From: Casuarius casuarius
Lineage: Eukaryota > Chordata > Aves > Casuariiformes > Casuariidae
NCBI GenBank assembly: GCA_003342895.1
Contig: PTFA01000081.1
Coordinates: 2,093,763 to 2,157,762, forward strand
Reading direction: 5' to 3'
Length of the DNA stretch: 64,000 nucleotides
Shown here: piece by piece, positions 46,566 through 60,000 of the stretch
Layout of the letters: every line of letters begins with the position of its first letter
How positions within the stretch are numbered: position 1 is the first letter of the stretch
Program-made: the position numbers and the translations under genes
The notes under the pieces: model-generated
Database searches by the model: none
Told to the model about the DNA's origin: nothing
What the model saw: the letters and a program-made list of their open reading frames with translations, nothing else

Positions 46566-49500
46566 TTTCTTCGCAGTCGGGAAAAGCCAGGGGCTAATCT
46601 AGCTCGGAAGCTGCTCAGTTTTTCAGCTAGTGGTAGGATGGGATTTTTTAGGAGGAGGAGGGTGCATCAAAACAGTTTAATTTCCAGAGCATTTTTACTA
46701 TTAAGGTATGTTCCAAAGGAGAATAAAAGGTGCGTCTCCGCGGAGGGGAGAGGGAATTCATCGTCCAGCTCTGAAAGGAAAGAGTCGGCACAACCCCATC
46801 TGTGTACCGAAAATGCACAATGCAAGGATACCGAGGACAAATAATTACATTTTTTTCCTAGCTACTCTTAGCCAAGGACGTCTTGTTTTCCCTTTAGAGG
46901 GAAGGAGGAGAAAAAAAAAAAAGAAAAATCTTGCAGTCTTCGAGACTTTGCCTGCACCAGCCAAGTTCCCGCCCCAACAAGCCATCTGCAGCACTAGACA
47001 CGGCGCTAACTCGTCACTCGGCTTTTCGGCCGAGGTGCCCTTCGCGCTCCCAGCAAACGGCAGCAACGAGACAGTTCGAAAAAACCTAAAAGCGACGCTT
47101 TTTTTCGCCTAACCTTTCCGTGAAATAGGAAACGCCACTCGAAAGAGGCCCAAAGTTTTATTTACCTTAACGCGTGTTTTCTAAACCGCTTTGGCCCCGC
47201 CGGGAAAGGTTTTACGGCGCCCGTTTCAGGTGCAGCCAGGTTGCGGGGCTTTCCTGGCGAAAGGTCCCGCGGGATCCGGTAACTCGAGCCGCGCGGTCGC
47301 AACCGGGTGCTGGAGGGCCGCGGCTCCGCACGCAAAGCTGCGGGGAGATCGCCCATGCGAGCAGCTCAGCATCGTTTCTACGAATCGCTCTTTTGCCTGC
47401 TGCTCGCAGAGCGCAGTCAGTCCGGTTAGAGTGAAGTTCAAGCTACGTTTTGCTTCAGGTCTACAAAATGCAATTATTGCACTTCTAAGAAAATTCTCCC
47501 CATCAGAAGAACGTTAATATAAGCTCTCTGTTTATGAACTGGCAGCTTTTTGAAGCAGACTCTCGAGGTACCCTATAAAACCAGCATGCAAACCCCTGCC
47601 CCTTGACCCAACGATAAACTGCTCCGCGAGGCAGGAAAACTAGTCTGGAGAGGGGGAAAAATGAGCTTGAGGCTTGCAGGCAGCAGGAGACGGGGCGGGG
47701 GGAGCCACGTGAAAGCGTTCAGTATCACTGCAAGGTCTTGTTTAGACTGACAGCATTAAAGAAAACCTGGTTACAGAGCGGGTGGGCGAAGAGTCCAACG
47801 GATTAATAGAGAACGGTTAGACAAGGGAGGGGACGAGCACGACGGTACGAGCTGCCTGCACCGCTCTGCTGCGAGCGGCAAGGATGTTCCCACCGCGCTG
47901 GCTCGAAGCTGAGCTACGCCCACGAGCACGCGGCGACGTGGTAAGGAGGGGGGTTCCTGTGGCCATGAACTGCTGGTGGAAACTTCCTGCTCGGGGCTTG
48001 CTTTTTCGGTTTGTGTTATTTTTTTTTCAATCTGCTGCCCAATATCCATAAATAGGAGCCGCTACTCAGCTCTCTGCATTCAGAGCCGGGGCCTGCCCTG
48101 CCGAGGGAGGGGGCTCACGCGGCCACGGGACCCCAGGAAGGGCTGCCGCTTTTGAGGTCGCCATCCGCAAAGCCACGCTTGCTCTCAAGACACCCCGACG
48201 CGCGCGTCCCAGAGAGGCTCCTCCGGCCCCCGGAGCGCCCCGCAGCCTTCACGAGCTGCCGCCAGCACCAAGCCGGCGCCCGGCTCGGGCCCGCGTCCGA
48301 CCTCGCGCGGCTCAAGACTTTGCAGTCTGCAAATCTGCAGTTTGGGGACGGGAGCACAGAACAGGGCCAGCGAGAGAAGCTGGCAGCGGCGAGCGGGAGA
48401 GGTAACACGCGAAGGCTTGTGTAACGCTTGGCTCCTGCCACTCGCTTTCAGCTCCTGCAGCGGTGAAGCTCAAGTCTCTTGGATTTTCTCTGCTCTTCGT
48501 CCCGGCGTGACGGCAGCCCGTTGCCGGGAGGGCACAGAAAAGGCACGCATCCCCATGGATGCACCACCAAGGTCCCCTTCACCAGCCCGCTAGCCCGTCC
48601 GACGCGACGGGGCGCTCGGGGCACTAACCGCAGCAGCCCCGGGAAGGGAACCGACCCCTTCCACATTTCAGCACGCAACCCGCGAGACTACCCGAGCTAG
48701 GAGCCAGGCAATTCCCATCCTGGGAAAACTTTTTCCAGCTACAGCAAGGAAGTGACATCAGAGGCCAGGCGCTTTTATGAGCGCAGCACCCCGCTAAGCC
48801 GCACAAAGCGGGAGGTGGGCTCGAAAGGCTCTTATTGCAGGGAAGGGCCTCTTCCACCTTCCCCCAGGCTTCAGCTTTTGTATTGCCTTTACCACAACAG
48901 CCCTGACCGGATTCGTTAACTCTCATCTTTAAGCTGGGCCTCCTTCGCCTGGAATTACTGCAGACTTCACCTCGGGGCAACGGCGAAACGGGGGGAGGGA
49001 GAGCGGCCCGCACCGCTTCATTGGGGCCATAAAAGAGACTGGTAAAAACAACAGACTGCGGCTGGGGATAGACACATGATGACTTTAAAAAAAGTATATA
49101 GTCGAGGAGATTTTGATGGTTCTGCCAAAAGGAAAAAAAGTGTCTTCCCACTTGCAAACACGAGTTAATTATAGAAAAAAGGAACAGGAAAGTGTTAAAA
49201 CCATCTGTGCCACAAGGAAAATGATACGGCCGCCTGATTCCAGGCAGCAGCGATGACAGCTGTTATATACCAGCCAGGGCTCTAGCTTGGACTGTTCCTC
49301 CCGAGCAAGGTGCAATAATCCAGGCGATGGTAGGCGGGGGTGCCGCTGGGAATTGCAAAAGCACTACGGAGCCGTTTATCTGCACTAGCTTTTCAACGCC
49401 GCTCTCACCCGAGCCAGCTAAAATATCAGGCCCCAGCGCCATGCCAACAGGTCCTACCAACCCGAGCGCCTACCGGGGTCCCCGGCGGGAGCGTACGAGC

Positions 49501-50695
49501 TGCGCTGCGGCACGCTGCCGTTGGTGCGGGTGCCCGAGCTCGGTGAGGCGTGCGGAGGCCAGTTTTGCAGCTACAACACACGCTGCAGCTGAAGGCATCG
49601 CACCCAGCGTGACGAGGCTGAGGGAGGAGGAAGGGGACCTGCTCTGAAACTGGTGGGGCCCAGACGCTGCCTCCTGGCACGCCTACCACGCGTGCAGTGC
49701 CACTCTTTCCAGAGGGCGAGGAGAAACTTTGGGAAGCCACCATCCCAAAGTGACCTCCTCCACACATGGGGCAGGAGCTCCATGTCTAACGAGGCCACCT
49801 CCAAACTTGTTCTTCAGATCTTTCACAGGGGGATGTCTCAAGGGACAGACTTCTGAGGCACATGTTTTTGCCCCAATTCTTAGGGAAACGAGGGCTGTCT
49901 GACGATGCTGACTACCTGCGTGCTGCTTGGGGAGCTCTCATTGCTGCTCCCATCACTACGTGCACCTCAGATGCCTGGTCTAAAGTTCACAAGACAGATT
50001 TGTCTTCTGTGGTTTTCTCCCACACGCTTGATGGCGGGCTGCCGGCGGCCTCACTGCTTCGGCAGTCGGTTCATGCCAGCGCCACGTCTCGCAAAGGGAG
50101 GGACGCCAGCGAGCGCGAGGCTTACGAGAGGCCGGAGAGCAGCACGGGGCATCCAGGCAGCGAGCGCAGAAAGCAATGGCGAAGCACCCCTCGTCGGGTC
50201 GCTCCCGGCCGGGAGGAAGCACGGGGTGGCTGGTGCTCAGGTCTTTGCAGCCAAGCCATTCTCTCCAAGCAGCCTACCGACAGACTCCGGCACCTCCATC
50301 TGAATCCCGAGGTTTTAACGAAATTCCTGGCAACTGACTCAATCAGCCCTTGTAGTCTCGAAAGAAATGAGCCGAGCAATTAGACATTTCAATCTTGCGT
50401 GCCGCCTGTAGCCCCGCGCGCCCAGGCTCTGCAGGAGAGCGACTGCCTCCCCAGGGCCCGGCGCCATACCCAGCAGTCCCCGGGCACCGCGCTCCTCCGA
50501 GGGAAGCACAGGCGATGCTTTCTTCTCTTGCAAACGCTGCTGGTAGCAGAGGAGACAGGGGAGAGTTTGCAACAGCTAGAGAGGACGCGTGGACAGGGCA
50601 CAGCCTGATGCAGGCAAGGGAAAGCGAAGACGTCTGTCCTGGGCAAGCAGGCTCCCGCCCGGTCAGCCAGCCAGGCCACCGGGAACACGTCTGCT
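46566..50695 (-). other. SSBP3: SSBP3 large intron, block 7
   Basis: Mixed sequence with CpG-rich patches at about 47.19-47.36 and 48.10-48.40 kb and an AT-rich bit at 49.07-49.22 kb. No exon, RNA gene or repeat family recognised. Confidence 0.6.
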
Positions 50696-50699
50696 TTTG

Positions 50700-50935
50700 A
50701 TTTTATTAGGGACATTCAGGCTGGATGATGCCTGAACACGCAACTAGTGCATTTTAGAGGAGACCTCATGCTGACGAGCTTGTATATAGATTCACCACAG
50801 AAAATAATTAGCCATAATTAAGGGCTTCTGGTTTATGGCTCAAACAATTGTTTAAACAGCAGAGCCCTGCTCAAATTGAGTTCAGGACTTGCCAATAAGT
50901 ATTTCTTTACTGTGATACAGTTTAGTTTCAAACTT
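50700..50935. promoter_or_regulatory. AT-rich island with 12-base palindrome AAACAATTGTTT
   Basis: The palindrome at 50842-50853 is two inverted ACAAT/ATTGT half-sites, the core bound by SOX HMG domains. The surrounding ~230 bases are AT-rich and non-repetitive, with ATAATTAGCCATAATTAAG upstream. Candidate enhancer, not proven. Confidence 0.35.
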
Positions 50936-50945
50936 CTGCTCCAAG

Positions 50946-50965
50946 CAGCCAGCCAGCCAGCCAGC
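50946..50965. repeat. (CAGC)5 microsatellite
   Basis: Five perfect CAGC units. Confidence 0.9.
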
Positions 50966-52320
50966 AAGGGACCAAAGCTGTTTTTCCTGCTAGGAAGCGC
51001 AGAAGCACCACAAACACACGAGCTGCGAGGCTGGACCAAGCCAAAACCCAGAGTTTTTCAGCAAAAGCTTACCGGGGACAGGAGAAGGCAAGGGAGAAAA
51101 TGGTAGGAAAACATTGCCAGAAGCTGGAGCATGCAAGAGCAGCTAATCCTCCCAGGGCAAGCGGCTGCACGAAAAGCCGTAGCTGTCGGTGCGGAGCTCA
51201 GGACAGGATGGAGGACACCTTATTTCTTAACGAGCTAAAGATGAACGGTGAGGGGGACAGGGAACAAAGCGGAAAAGTAACTTCAAAACTAAGAAGATTC
51301 CCAGACCAACTGGCATGTTGGCTCAAAGTGTCCAAGGAGTATTTCATCCTCTTCCACGTAGCATCTACCCATAGACCCACCCTCCCATTCCCTCCCCACC
51401 CACAGCACCCTCTCCCTATGGAGAACATATGGCAAATCTCACGTAATTAGGGAGATAACTAGCAGAAATAATAAGCAAGTTTGGTTTCTCTTCCACCACG
51501 TGCCACTTCTAAAACTGATCATTTCCTTGATCTTCGAAACAGAAAATCTAAAATAATGCACTATAAACAAGCTCTTCAGCACTGATTCGTGAGAGTTCCC
51601 GCAAGCACTGGGCTTTTTCCACCTCCCGTCCCCCAAAACACTATGCCCAAATCGGAAGCAACCGGTGCTGCTCCTGGCGCGTGCTCATTTCAGAACAGGG
51701 AAGTGACACCTGGCTGCCAAAACGCCTTTCTTGCCCTGGCTCATAAATTTTGCATCTCAGGAAAACTGGGCAAAACAGAGTTAAATGCTAAGATCAATAT
51801 TCATATTGAGACAGCTTCTAATAGGTTTTAGCTGGTTAAGTAGCCTTGAGATTTTTTGCCTTGAAATGCAGTAATGCAGATACGGTAGTACACTGTCCAG
51901 ATGCACTCTAAAGGTAATTTATAGAATTGTGCTCTCTAGAGTAAAGAGCCATTGAGAGACAATATCAGGTTAGTAGGGTAGCATAAAGAAAGCGGGCTTG
52001 GGTGAAAACCTGGAAGCAGCTCTGCACAGAATAAAACTAAAAGTTTATTTTTAACTTGGCGATTAAAACCAGACCTCTGTTAACCCCATGTTGTAGAAGA
52101 GAGAATTCATAGGTGTGCTGCTGTCCAGAAGAACGGAGAACCAGCTTTAGGGCTGTGATTCAAGACTCGTTTTGTGCCTGCTTCTCAGCAAAAATGAGGC
52201 AAGTCCACTACCTATCTTACACAGATGCTTGCATCCTAAGAAACCTACAGCCCTGACGTGCCCCAGATCCACAAAGATGTGCCTTAATTTCACCAGATTA
52301 GAGCGATCACATTGCATAGC
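50966..52320 (-). other. SSBP3: SSBP3 large intron, block 8
   Basis: Balanced composition. The segment near 52075-52100 (AACCCCATGTTGTAGAAGAG) faintly resembles the MIR core, but too weakly to call alone. No gene recognised. Confidence 0.6.
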
Positions 52321-52329
52321 CTCTTCAGC

Positions 52330-52440
52330 CAAAGATTTCAGAGCACTTTGCAAGCATTGAACTAATCCCATGAAGCAGAGCACCCATCATCAGGGAGCGG
52401 GATTTGCCCGTGAAGCTACACAGAAAAGGGGGATTTCACC
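52330..52440 (+). mobile_element. ancient MIR-like SINE fragment
   Basis: CAGAGCACTTTGCAAGCATT followed by GAACTAATCC, then GATTTGCCCG and AAGCTACACAG about 70 bases later. This follows the order of the amniote MIR family (AAGCACTTTACAAGCATTAA, then ACTTGCCCAAGGTCACACAG). Highly diverged; the assignment is from memory. Confidence 0.5.
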
Positions 52441-54055
52441 TGCAAGTCAAAAGGGAACACAATAAGGAACAATCCTGCAGCAGTGAACAAGTTAAAGCCA
52501 TTTCTAAAGCGCGAGAGAAGAAGCTGTCTGCAAGTGCACAGCTGTCCTGAGCACATAAAGCATCGCGGTTCAGCCTGTCCTCCGAGGAGAGCCCGCTTCT
52601 GTGCGCCAAACGCAGCAGAGGTCTGACAATGGAGCTCTGTTCCCCCATACGGCTGGAACATTGTGTAAAGATGTTCAGGCTTATTTTGAATAGTTTGTTC
52701 TCTCTAAGGCAGGTCCTGAAGCCATTTCAGAGCTACCGAGTATGAAAAGCCCAGATGTTGCCACAAATCAATAAAAGTCTTTCTGCAATTTCTTTTGAGG
52801 AAAGCGAAAATTTTGCCCGCTACTCTTCTGATCAAAACCCAGCAGCACTTGGTCTAAGAACTTGTCACAAACAGTAGTAGCAGCTTCAAATCCAATCATT
52901 CATCATCCTCAGATGAATTGTACCATCAGCGCGCGGAGATCTGATGGCAAACCCCATGTTTCACAACTCACATGCAGTAAGGAGGACAGGCGGAGACCAG
53001 CGATGTTGGTCACGTAAGATTTATGGACTGAGATGGCTTTAGTTGTCTCCGCTCCTTTGGGAAAACTCCAGTTTTAGGGACAGATTAATGATAAGAAATT
53101 AACATAGTAGCAATATATCCTGCTTCATAGTTTGAAAAGTTCTGCACTGAGCAGATGAAGTCCAGTGGATCTGCAGTGATTTAGCACCTTCAGCACCTCA
53201 GAACTAATGTCTTCAATATGTCAGTAAATCTGCTAAACAAGGAGGTTTCTTGAGGGCTATTTTTAAGATGGATTATCTGAAACCACGCCAAATTTTATCA
53301 CCAGTTTAGTCCAATGCAGAAGAGCCTGGCACGGGGGAAAGTTTGCCGATTCTCAAACTTATCAGCGAGTATACTGGAGTGGTGCTTATGCACGAGACAG
53401 ACCTCTCGCCAGCAGAGCAGCAGGCTGGCTTTCTCCGTCTGCGGCAAGCAGAGAGAGAGGTCCCAAATGCCACTCTGCAAGCACAGGGAGAGCAAGGATG
53501 CCACTGAAGAGATGTCTGGCAAAGCACGGCAGTAGGCTCTGTTCCACAAAGTTTAGGGCAAGGGAAGGTAATGCTTGCTTCTACCAGCTGAGCTTGAGAC
53601 ACCAAATTAAGGGCCATTTAAAGAAAACAGGAGACAAGTCCTTCAGCAGCCCAACAGAGAGTTGGGAGAATGGTTAAAAGAAAAAAAAAAGAGGAAAAAA
53701 AAGAGAGAGGAAAAAAAAGACAACTTTGCATTATCAGAGCCCCAGAAATGATTAAAAAACCCAGGAGCATTTAAGGAAAATCTCAGGAACTTCTGAGCCT
53801 GAAACCTTCGACACCTCTCTGCTCCCAGGAAGAACGTTCTTCTCCACCACAGAGAGCATCTTTCTACATGCTTGGGCACTTCTTTAGAGACACAGGCTGG
53901 GAAGATCGTGGGCTACTGCTAGCTCCATCTGCCAATTTTTGTTTCTTTCCCTCTCAGTGTATGGTCTAGGAGCACTGTGGGAAGTATACATGGAAAATGA
54001 CCGTACCATAAAACAACTCAACTTTATGACCTCAACATTTTAAGACGTAGCAGCA
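52441..54055 (-). other. SSBP3: SSBP3 large intron, block 9
   Basis: Balanced composition with a pure 45-base purine tract at 53676-53720. No coding exon recognised. Confidence 0.6.
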
Positions 54056-54059
54056 GCCT

Positions 54060-54265
54060 TTGTATTGTGGACATAACTGCAATATATCAGTTAGCGATCA
54101 CTTACACCAAGATCTAGCACTCTAGATTTTGTAGCAAATGCTGACTTAAAGACCCATATCAAATACATTATGATACCACTGTTTCCCGTTACCAACGCTG
54201 ATGATTCAATTAATTTAAAAACAGCAGTGAAATTTAATTTCTCCATTAACCCTGCAATCCCCAGC
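54060..54265. promoter_or_regulatory. AT-rich island (candidate conserved element)
   Basis: High-complexity AT-rich sequence with ATTCAATTAATTTAAAA and nearby homeodomain-like motifs. It resembles a conserved non-coding element in style only. Confidence 0.28.
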
Positions 54266-56565
54266 AACAACAAGCTGAGAAGACAGCAGTAACCTGCATA
54301 AGTTTGGAGGGACTTGAAGAATGGGAAGAAAGAACAGCAGAGGAAAGAAAGACGAGGAGATACAGATGTGATCTGAGGAACAGGAAACAAGGGAAACACG
54401 GGACAGCATCAAGTCTTTTCCAACCCCTCTGCAGGAACAGAAAGCGTAGGAAAGTTAGAGGAAAGATGTGATAGATACCAGACTAGGGATCACAGAATAG
54501 TATCTACAAACTGTTTTATTCAAAACACTTTTGTGGAACAGACTGAACCCAGACTCTCCTTGTTCCACCTCCTTTGCACTGACACAGCTCAAATTGATGT
54601 GACCCTGTACAACTCGGAAGAAAAATATGATACAGAGTGCAAAATATTCACACCCTTACGTATGCACCCTGCATTGCTCCCTGCGCCTGCCTCCCTCCCT
54701 CTGCAGACTGCTGATGCGCCGCAGCGGCACGGCAATGCTCCACGCTAGGTCCCTCCACCTGCAGTCTAACCACTAGAGAAAGGACAGGGACGAGAAGGAA
54801 ACCATGACCAACACAACTGAGTTGCCTTTAGATCTTGAGCCTCCTGCAGCCCTTCCGTCCTTGCAGCAGCCACGCAGCGTTTGCTGTAAAATACAGTGGC
54901 TGCACGCCGAGGGGGTAACCACAGGACCCCGCCGAGATCTTGTCTTGGATGCATCACTAGGGCTAAGGGTTAACGGGAATCATCAAGAGGAGCACGAACT
55001 CAGTAAAGGCAAGCTGTTCTTTTGGGGGGCCAGGGAGAAAGGTTGCCCTTTAGAGATCTGCATTAATGGTTTTCATAAACTGACTGCCTTGTGGATGGCT
55101 GCGGACACATATGTTCAAGCGCGGTTCTTGCCTCAAGTGGGGCTCACCCTTATTTTCTTCAGGCAGGAAAGTTCACCATATAAGAACAGCACAGAAGTGA
55201 CACAGCCACCTCACGAGTTTTCCTCCCTGACACTCGGTCAGAGAAGAATAGTTAGCTTAACCAGAGCCCTCCCATCTGCTTTTGTTTTCAAATGTGTTCT
55301 TCAATCCTGGGCTCTGCTAAGCCCCTAAAGTCAACGGGCATCTGTTCTCCTCCACCCATCGCAATCTGCCAGAGACTGCCATTCTGACAGCCATCAATCA
55401 AGCAATAATATGCTGACCACAAGACCCACTGGGACATAATTTTCAAGTCAAATGCAGCAGTTAGCATAAAATAAAGCATTGCCCTGTTTTTATGATTCTG
55501 CAGCTGCAGCTAGGGACTCTGTATGCAACAAAAGTGAGGGGGAAAAAAGGCACAGGAAAATGGCAATTCTACTCTTCTGAGTCATAACAATTATGACGTT
55601 GTGATAAGAAACGTTTTCTATGAATTTTTAAGTACCAGTAATCCTGTTTTGCAATTGTCCCCCGGGAACAAGGCGACAGATTGAATGGGACTGACAGTTA
55701 TTTCCATTCTGACAAACACGGCTCCGACTCGCCCGTCTCCTACCTCGCCCACCCCGCTCCCGGCACGCGGCTCGGCTTCCCAACTTCCCCGGCCCCTCGG
55801 ACGCAGAGGTCTGCCATCCAGCCACGCGCGAGCGCTCTTCCCACCGCTCCGGCTCTCTACGGCGCTGTTTATTTTTAAACACAGAGGATAAGTGCCTGCG
55901 TAATTTTGTTCTCGACAAGCGGTCGTCGTCGTCTTCCGAAACGCTCTGCGGAAAAGCAAGACACAAAACCCCAAGTATTCGAACAAAAGAGGAGCACCCC
56001 TGCGGCCCCGAGCAGCCCCTTCCAGCTTCCTTGCACTCCGTTCACCGACGCCAAAAAATACAGCATGCGTCAAGCACACGTGTCTCCACGGACCAGCCAC
56101 CTCTGCTAATCCAACCTTACCCATGTTCTGGTCTTCGTTTCCTCTCAGGCCCGTCCTCGGCGCCACTTGCTCTCGGGATCAGGAATCGCAGATGTCCTCG
56201 GTTTCCCGCTGGGCGCGTGACCACCTCCGCCGTACGGACCTGCTTTCGGTCCCTACCCTGCATCCAGGCCTGTTCCAGCACCGCGCAGCCGGTGCTCCAG
56301 CCAGCCAGCTCCTAGCATTTCCGTCACCAAAACAAAGCTTCTGAATTGCCCTTTTTTACAGGGGCTGATGTTTCTCCTGTGCCTGGCAGGTGAGGAGTTT
56401 TAAGGTGCGCACACACCTTTGGAATGAAGTTTAACAGGCCACGACCACTCGCTCCAGCGAGGATAGCGCTGATAACCCAGCAAAAGCAGAGCTGTCCGCC
56501 CACGTGAACTCCAAGCCAAAACACGCATTTATTTGTATACCTGTACAGTGGAGCTGCCCTCCCAA
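54266..56565 (-). other. SSBP3: SSBP3 large intron, block 10
   Basis: Mixed composition. CTGCAGTCTAACCACTAGA near 54760 resembles the end of the MIR family (CTCTAACCACTAGA) but is too short to call. No gene recognised. Confidence 0.6.
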
Positions 56566-56569
56566 ATCA

Positions 56570-57010
56570 ACCACACGCACGGGGAGAAAAACGCATCTGA
56601 CAAAAGCCTTTTTATTTGCACAAATACATACAACTACTCCCTTGAAAAAGCTTCAGCGCTGAGTTATGAGTCAAGTCAAACATTTTGGTCACTCTTATTA
56701 TATGTACAGCAACTGTTCTCACGTGCTTTCAGGAAGATTGAGATCAACAGCATCAAAAGCTGGGGAAGAGCAGTGTTCAACATTTTAGTGTTTGAGGTTG
56801 TTTAAATACCCAGTCAGCCAGCTTAAAAACCTGCAGAATTTTTTCTCGCTGACATCAAAATGGGTTGTAAAAGAGGAGCACAAAAAATGATCTTTTTCAT
56901 TAAAGTATCTTAAATCAGGAACAAAAACAGTTCGTTTTACCTCTTTTGTAAAACGAGCATCATCATCAGAATTAGTGCACACGAATGAATTTGGTTTGTA
57001 GAGAACCAAA
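56570..57010. promoter_or_regulatory. AT-rich island (candidate conserved element)
   Basis: About 440 bases of AT-rich, non-repetitive DNA. A 74-codon open frame on the minus strand (57009-56785) spans half of it but matches no family I know, so coding is not claimed. Confidence 0.25.
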
Positions 57011-60000
57011 TAAATAATGGATGACGAAGGGAAGCTGCCACGGTGAGGCTACTCGGTCCTCAGGAGATGCTCTGCTCTACGCAGCCCTTCCCAATACATC
57101 CATTTCTACAGCACCTCAAACGGGGACCGACTCCAGCCTTAAAGACACCCCCGAACCCCAACCACCAGGAACTGTATCAGCCAAAACGACACATTTGAGG
57201 ACATCAGGAGAGTGACTTACTGAAGTCCTGGATGTCACCGTCCCCGACACTTCACCACCCGGCCACAACATGCATTAACTGCATGGCAAGATAAGGTACT
57301 GCCTGCCCTCAGCAGCACATCGCGCAGGCAGTAAATACTCCTGTAGACCAGGAGGCAGCGACCAATGTACCCGAGGGACTTCCACCGCCTGCCCAGCAGC
57401 CGAAGGCAATGCCTCCTAAATCGCAGTGTGTTTGAACACCTTGAGATGGAAGGAAATACAGGCTCTTTTATAAAACTCGCAACCCTCCAACAGACACAAA
57501 GGACTCCATCACCGGGGATCAGAGATAGCCCTATCTGCTCAGCTAGCTCTGACACATTACCGCTGCCAAGAAATAAGAGAGATGTGAACTGTCTATCAGG
57601 GAAGTCTTTGCGAGTTCCCCCACCCACTCCCTCCAGACAGACAGCGCAGGAGAGGATGGTGGGGCCCGTCCGACGTGCAGCGACGGGTTGGCACAGCGCG
57701 CGCGTGTCTCTTCGTGCCCGCGCAAAGTCTGGCGAAGCGAGCGGCGAACCTCGCGGAGCCCCGCATCCGCAGCCCCCTTGGCTCGCGCAGGCGCTCCGGC
57801 TCCCGCTTGCCCCCTCCGCCCGGCCCAAACTTCTCCAAAGTTTCCAGAGGAAGGAAGCGAGCAGCTCGCACGGATCCCTCTCCGGCTGCTTGCTTCTCCT
57901 CACTTCGCCCTTCTTCCCGAACGCCTTCTCGCTATCTTTGGCGTTCTCACACCCCACCCACTAATGACTTCTCTCCTACCTCCTCATTCAGCCGACTGAA
58001 GTGGCCCTACCTCCCTCCCATGATGTCTTACTTTAGTGTTTTCGTCTCCCTCACCCTAATCCCCCAAAATCCTTGAGCCCACCGGCCAGCCAGGCCACTC
58101 CACGGACGATTTACGACCAGCTCCCCAACATCCCCGACTCGGGCGTCTCTCATTTGGCTTCAGCCGCGCGAGGAAGGTCTTGGCAGGCTTTTCCTGGCCA
58201 AACACCCTGCCTTCGCCCCGCTCATCTCCGCTGCTCCTGACCTGCAACGTCCCCGCCGCGCCGGGCTCCCCCCCACCGCAGGCACCGTGTCCTCTTTTCA
58301 CTCCCGGCCTCACAGGAGTTTTCCTCCGGACTTTGTCCTCGCGTCCCCTTTACTCCTCTCGGTTCGTGCACCGTCTCTGGATGGCTTCGGCTCATTCTGA
58401 GCTCGGAGAAGGAGAAATGAGGCAGTAACTGGAGAGGAATCAGCTGTCTGAACTCTCAAATCTCTCTCCAAAAAAAACCACCGTCTTCTGGCCAACCTGC
58501 CTCTCCTCATCAGCTCCACGAGCTCACGGCCAAGCCATCGCGCTCTCCTCCCTCCTCCGAAAGCCCGATCCTCCCGCACGGCAGCCGGGCCGCAGCCCGG
58601 GACAAGCGCGGGGCCCGACCCGACCCCACGGGCTCTGGGAGGCTTCTCCGCCCTCCCCGGGTGCCCCCTGCACCGCCCACCCTGCTGCCCCTCTCGTCTC
58701 CACCACCGCGGAGCCCCCAGACATGTCCTGTGTCTGTCCCTCGTGCCCCGGCTGCCCAAACCGCCCCGCGCGGGTAGGGGCACCGCTCTGCTCCCACCAC
58801 AAACAACGCCGCTGCGGGCATGGAGAACCCAAATATCGACTGCCTTCGACCTCTGGGGCTGGAGGGGACGTGGGAAGGTGGTGGAGCGCCAGCACCGCGC
58901 TCCAGCGGCCTTTGCACAGATGCTCCTGACCCGTGAACCCCCCCGAAGAGGCTCATCCAGCTGTCTGGAAACCTATCGCGGTGCTGCGGGATTCGGAAGG
59001 GACCCCGCGCCTCCTCGGGAGGTTTCTCCCGTGCGAGCTCAGCTCTCGGGCTCTGGCTGCAGCCCTGGCCCGGCCCGGGAGCGGACACGCTATCCCAGCC
59101 ACCGCCTCACCCAGCTCCGGCAAAAATAGCCCTGCCTCCTGCGCTCTGCAGGCAGCGCTCCTGCTAATGCATCACGGGCTGACGCTCGCCTCCCGACACC
59201 GACGCGCTGCTGACTCACTTGTTTTGTGGCCTGCTGTAACCCAAAGATCCTGTAGTAACCCAGCGCTGGCAGCCATCCCTAATTTTGTTTTTGGTTTGCA
59301 CACCCGATTTCTCCCTTCTCGGGGAAGCGCGGCACAGGGGAGGACAAGCGGCGCTGTGCACGGCGAGAAGGCCGACGCGGCCGGGGCCCGGCGCGAGGGT
59401 CACGAAGCTCCGTGCATCACCCCAATTTGTAAGCATGCACACTTCCATCGTTCAGGCAATTAAAAAAATCCCACCGAGTGGTAGGGGGCTGTGACGAGCC
59501 CCCCCTCACCTACCACCCCGCAGGCCGGCAGCCTGCATTTCCTGGCTATCCTTTATTTTTATTTTCCGTTATCCCGGAGGCGCTTACAAACTGATCGGAA
59601 CAAAATGACTACAGATTTCTCCTTTCCGGCTATCAGAAGGGAGCTGGCAGGTGTACAGCTCCCTGGATCCTCCCTTTTTAAATATAGCCTGCTCGCTGTG
59701 CCCAGTCCCCAGGGACGCTCCCGGTCCTCCAAAGGGTCTTAAAGAGCCTCTCTAATGGCTCGGAGATGGCTGGGGCTGGCGGCGGTGGCCGCTACACGAC
59801 TCCGAGCAGAACCTGCTGACCTCCACGAATCCCACGGGAAGATTTTTCAGCCTGTTCCCCTGCTCCCCCAGCTCTGCCCTGCGCTGGGTTTTGGTGCTGC
59901 ACGGCGTTTTGGCGAACCTCAGTGCCTCGGCTCGGAGGTGGTGGGGCAACGCCAGAGTTGTGGCAGGCGCCCGGTTCGGGGCCGGACGCCCGCGTGCTGG

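Noticed and set aside
54486..54500. GATCACAGAATAG, like the reverse end of a CR1 LINE
   Set aside because: Only a dozen bases match and no CR1 body follows; CR1 absence in the window stands.
56785..57009. 74-codon minus-strand frame with a protein-like, non-biased composition
   Set aside because: No family recognised, no convincing splice sites or neighbours. In AT-rich intron a frame of this size is expected by chance; kept only as part of a candidate conserved island.
57235..57964. Overlapping 199-240-codon open frames on both strands
   Set aside because: Both strands are open over the same GC-rich stretch, the peptides are Arg/Pro/Ser-rich without family signature, and no splice or promoter structure supports either.
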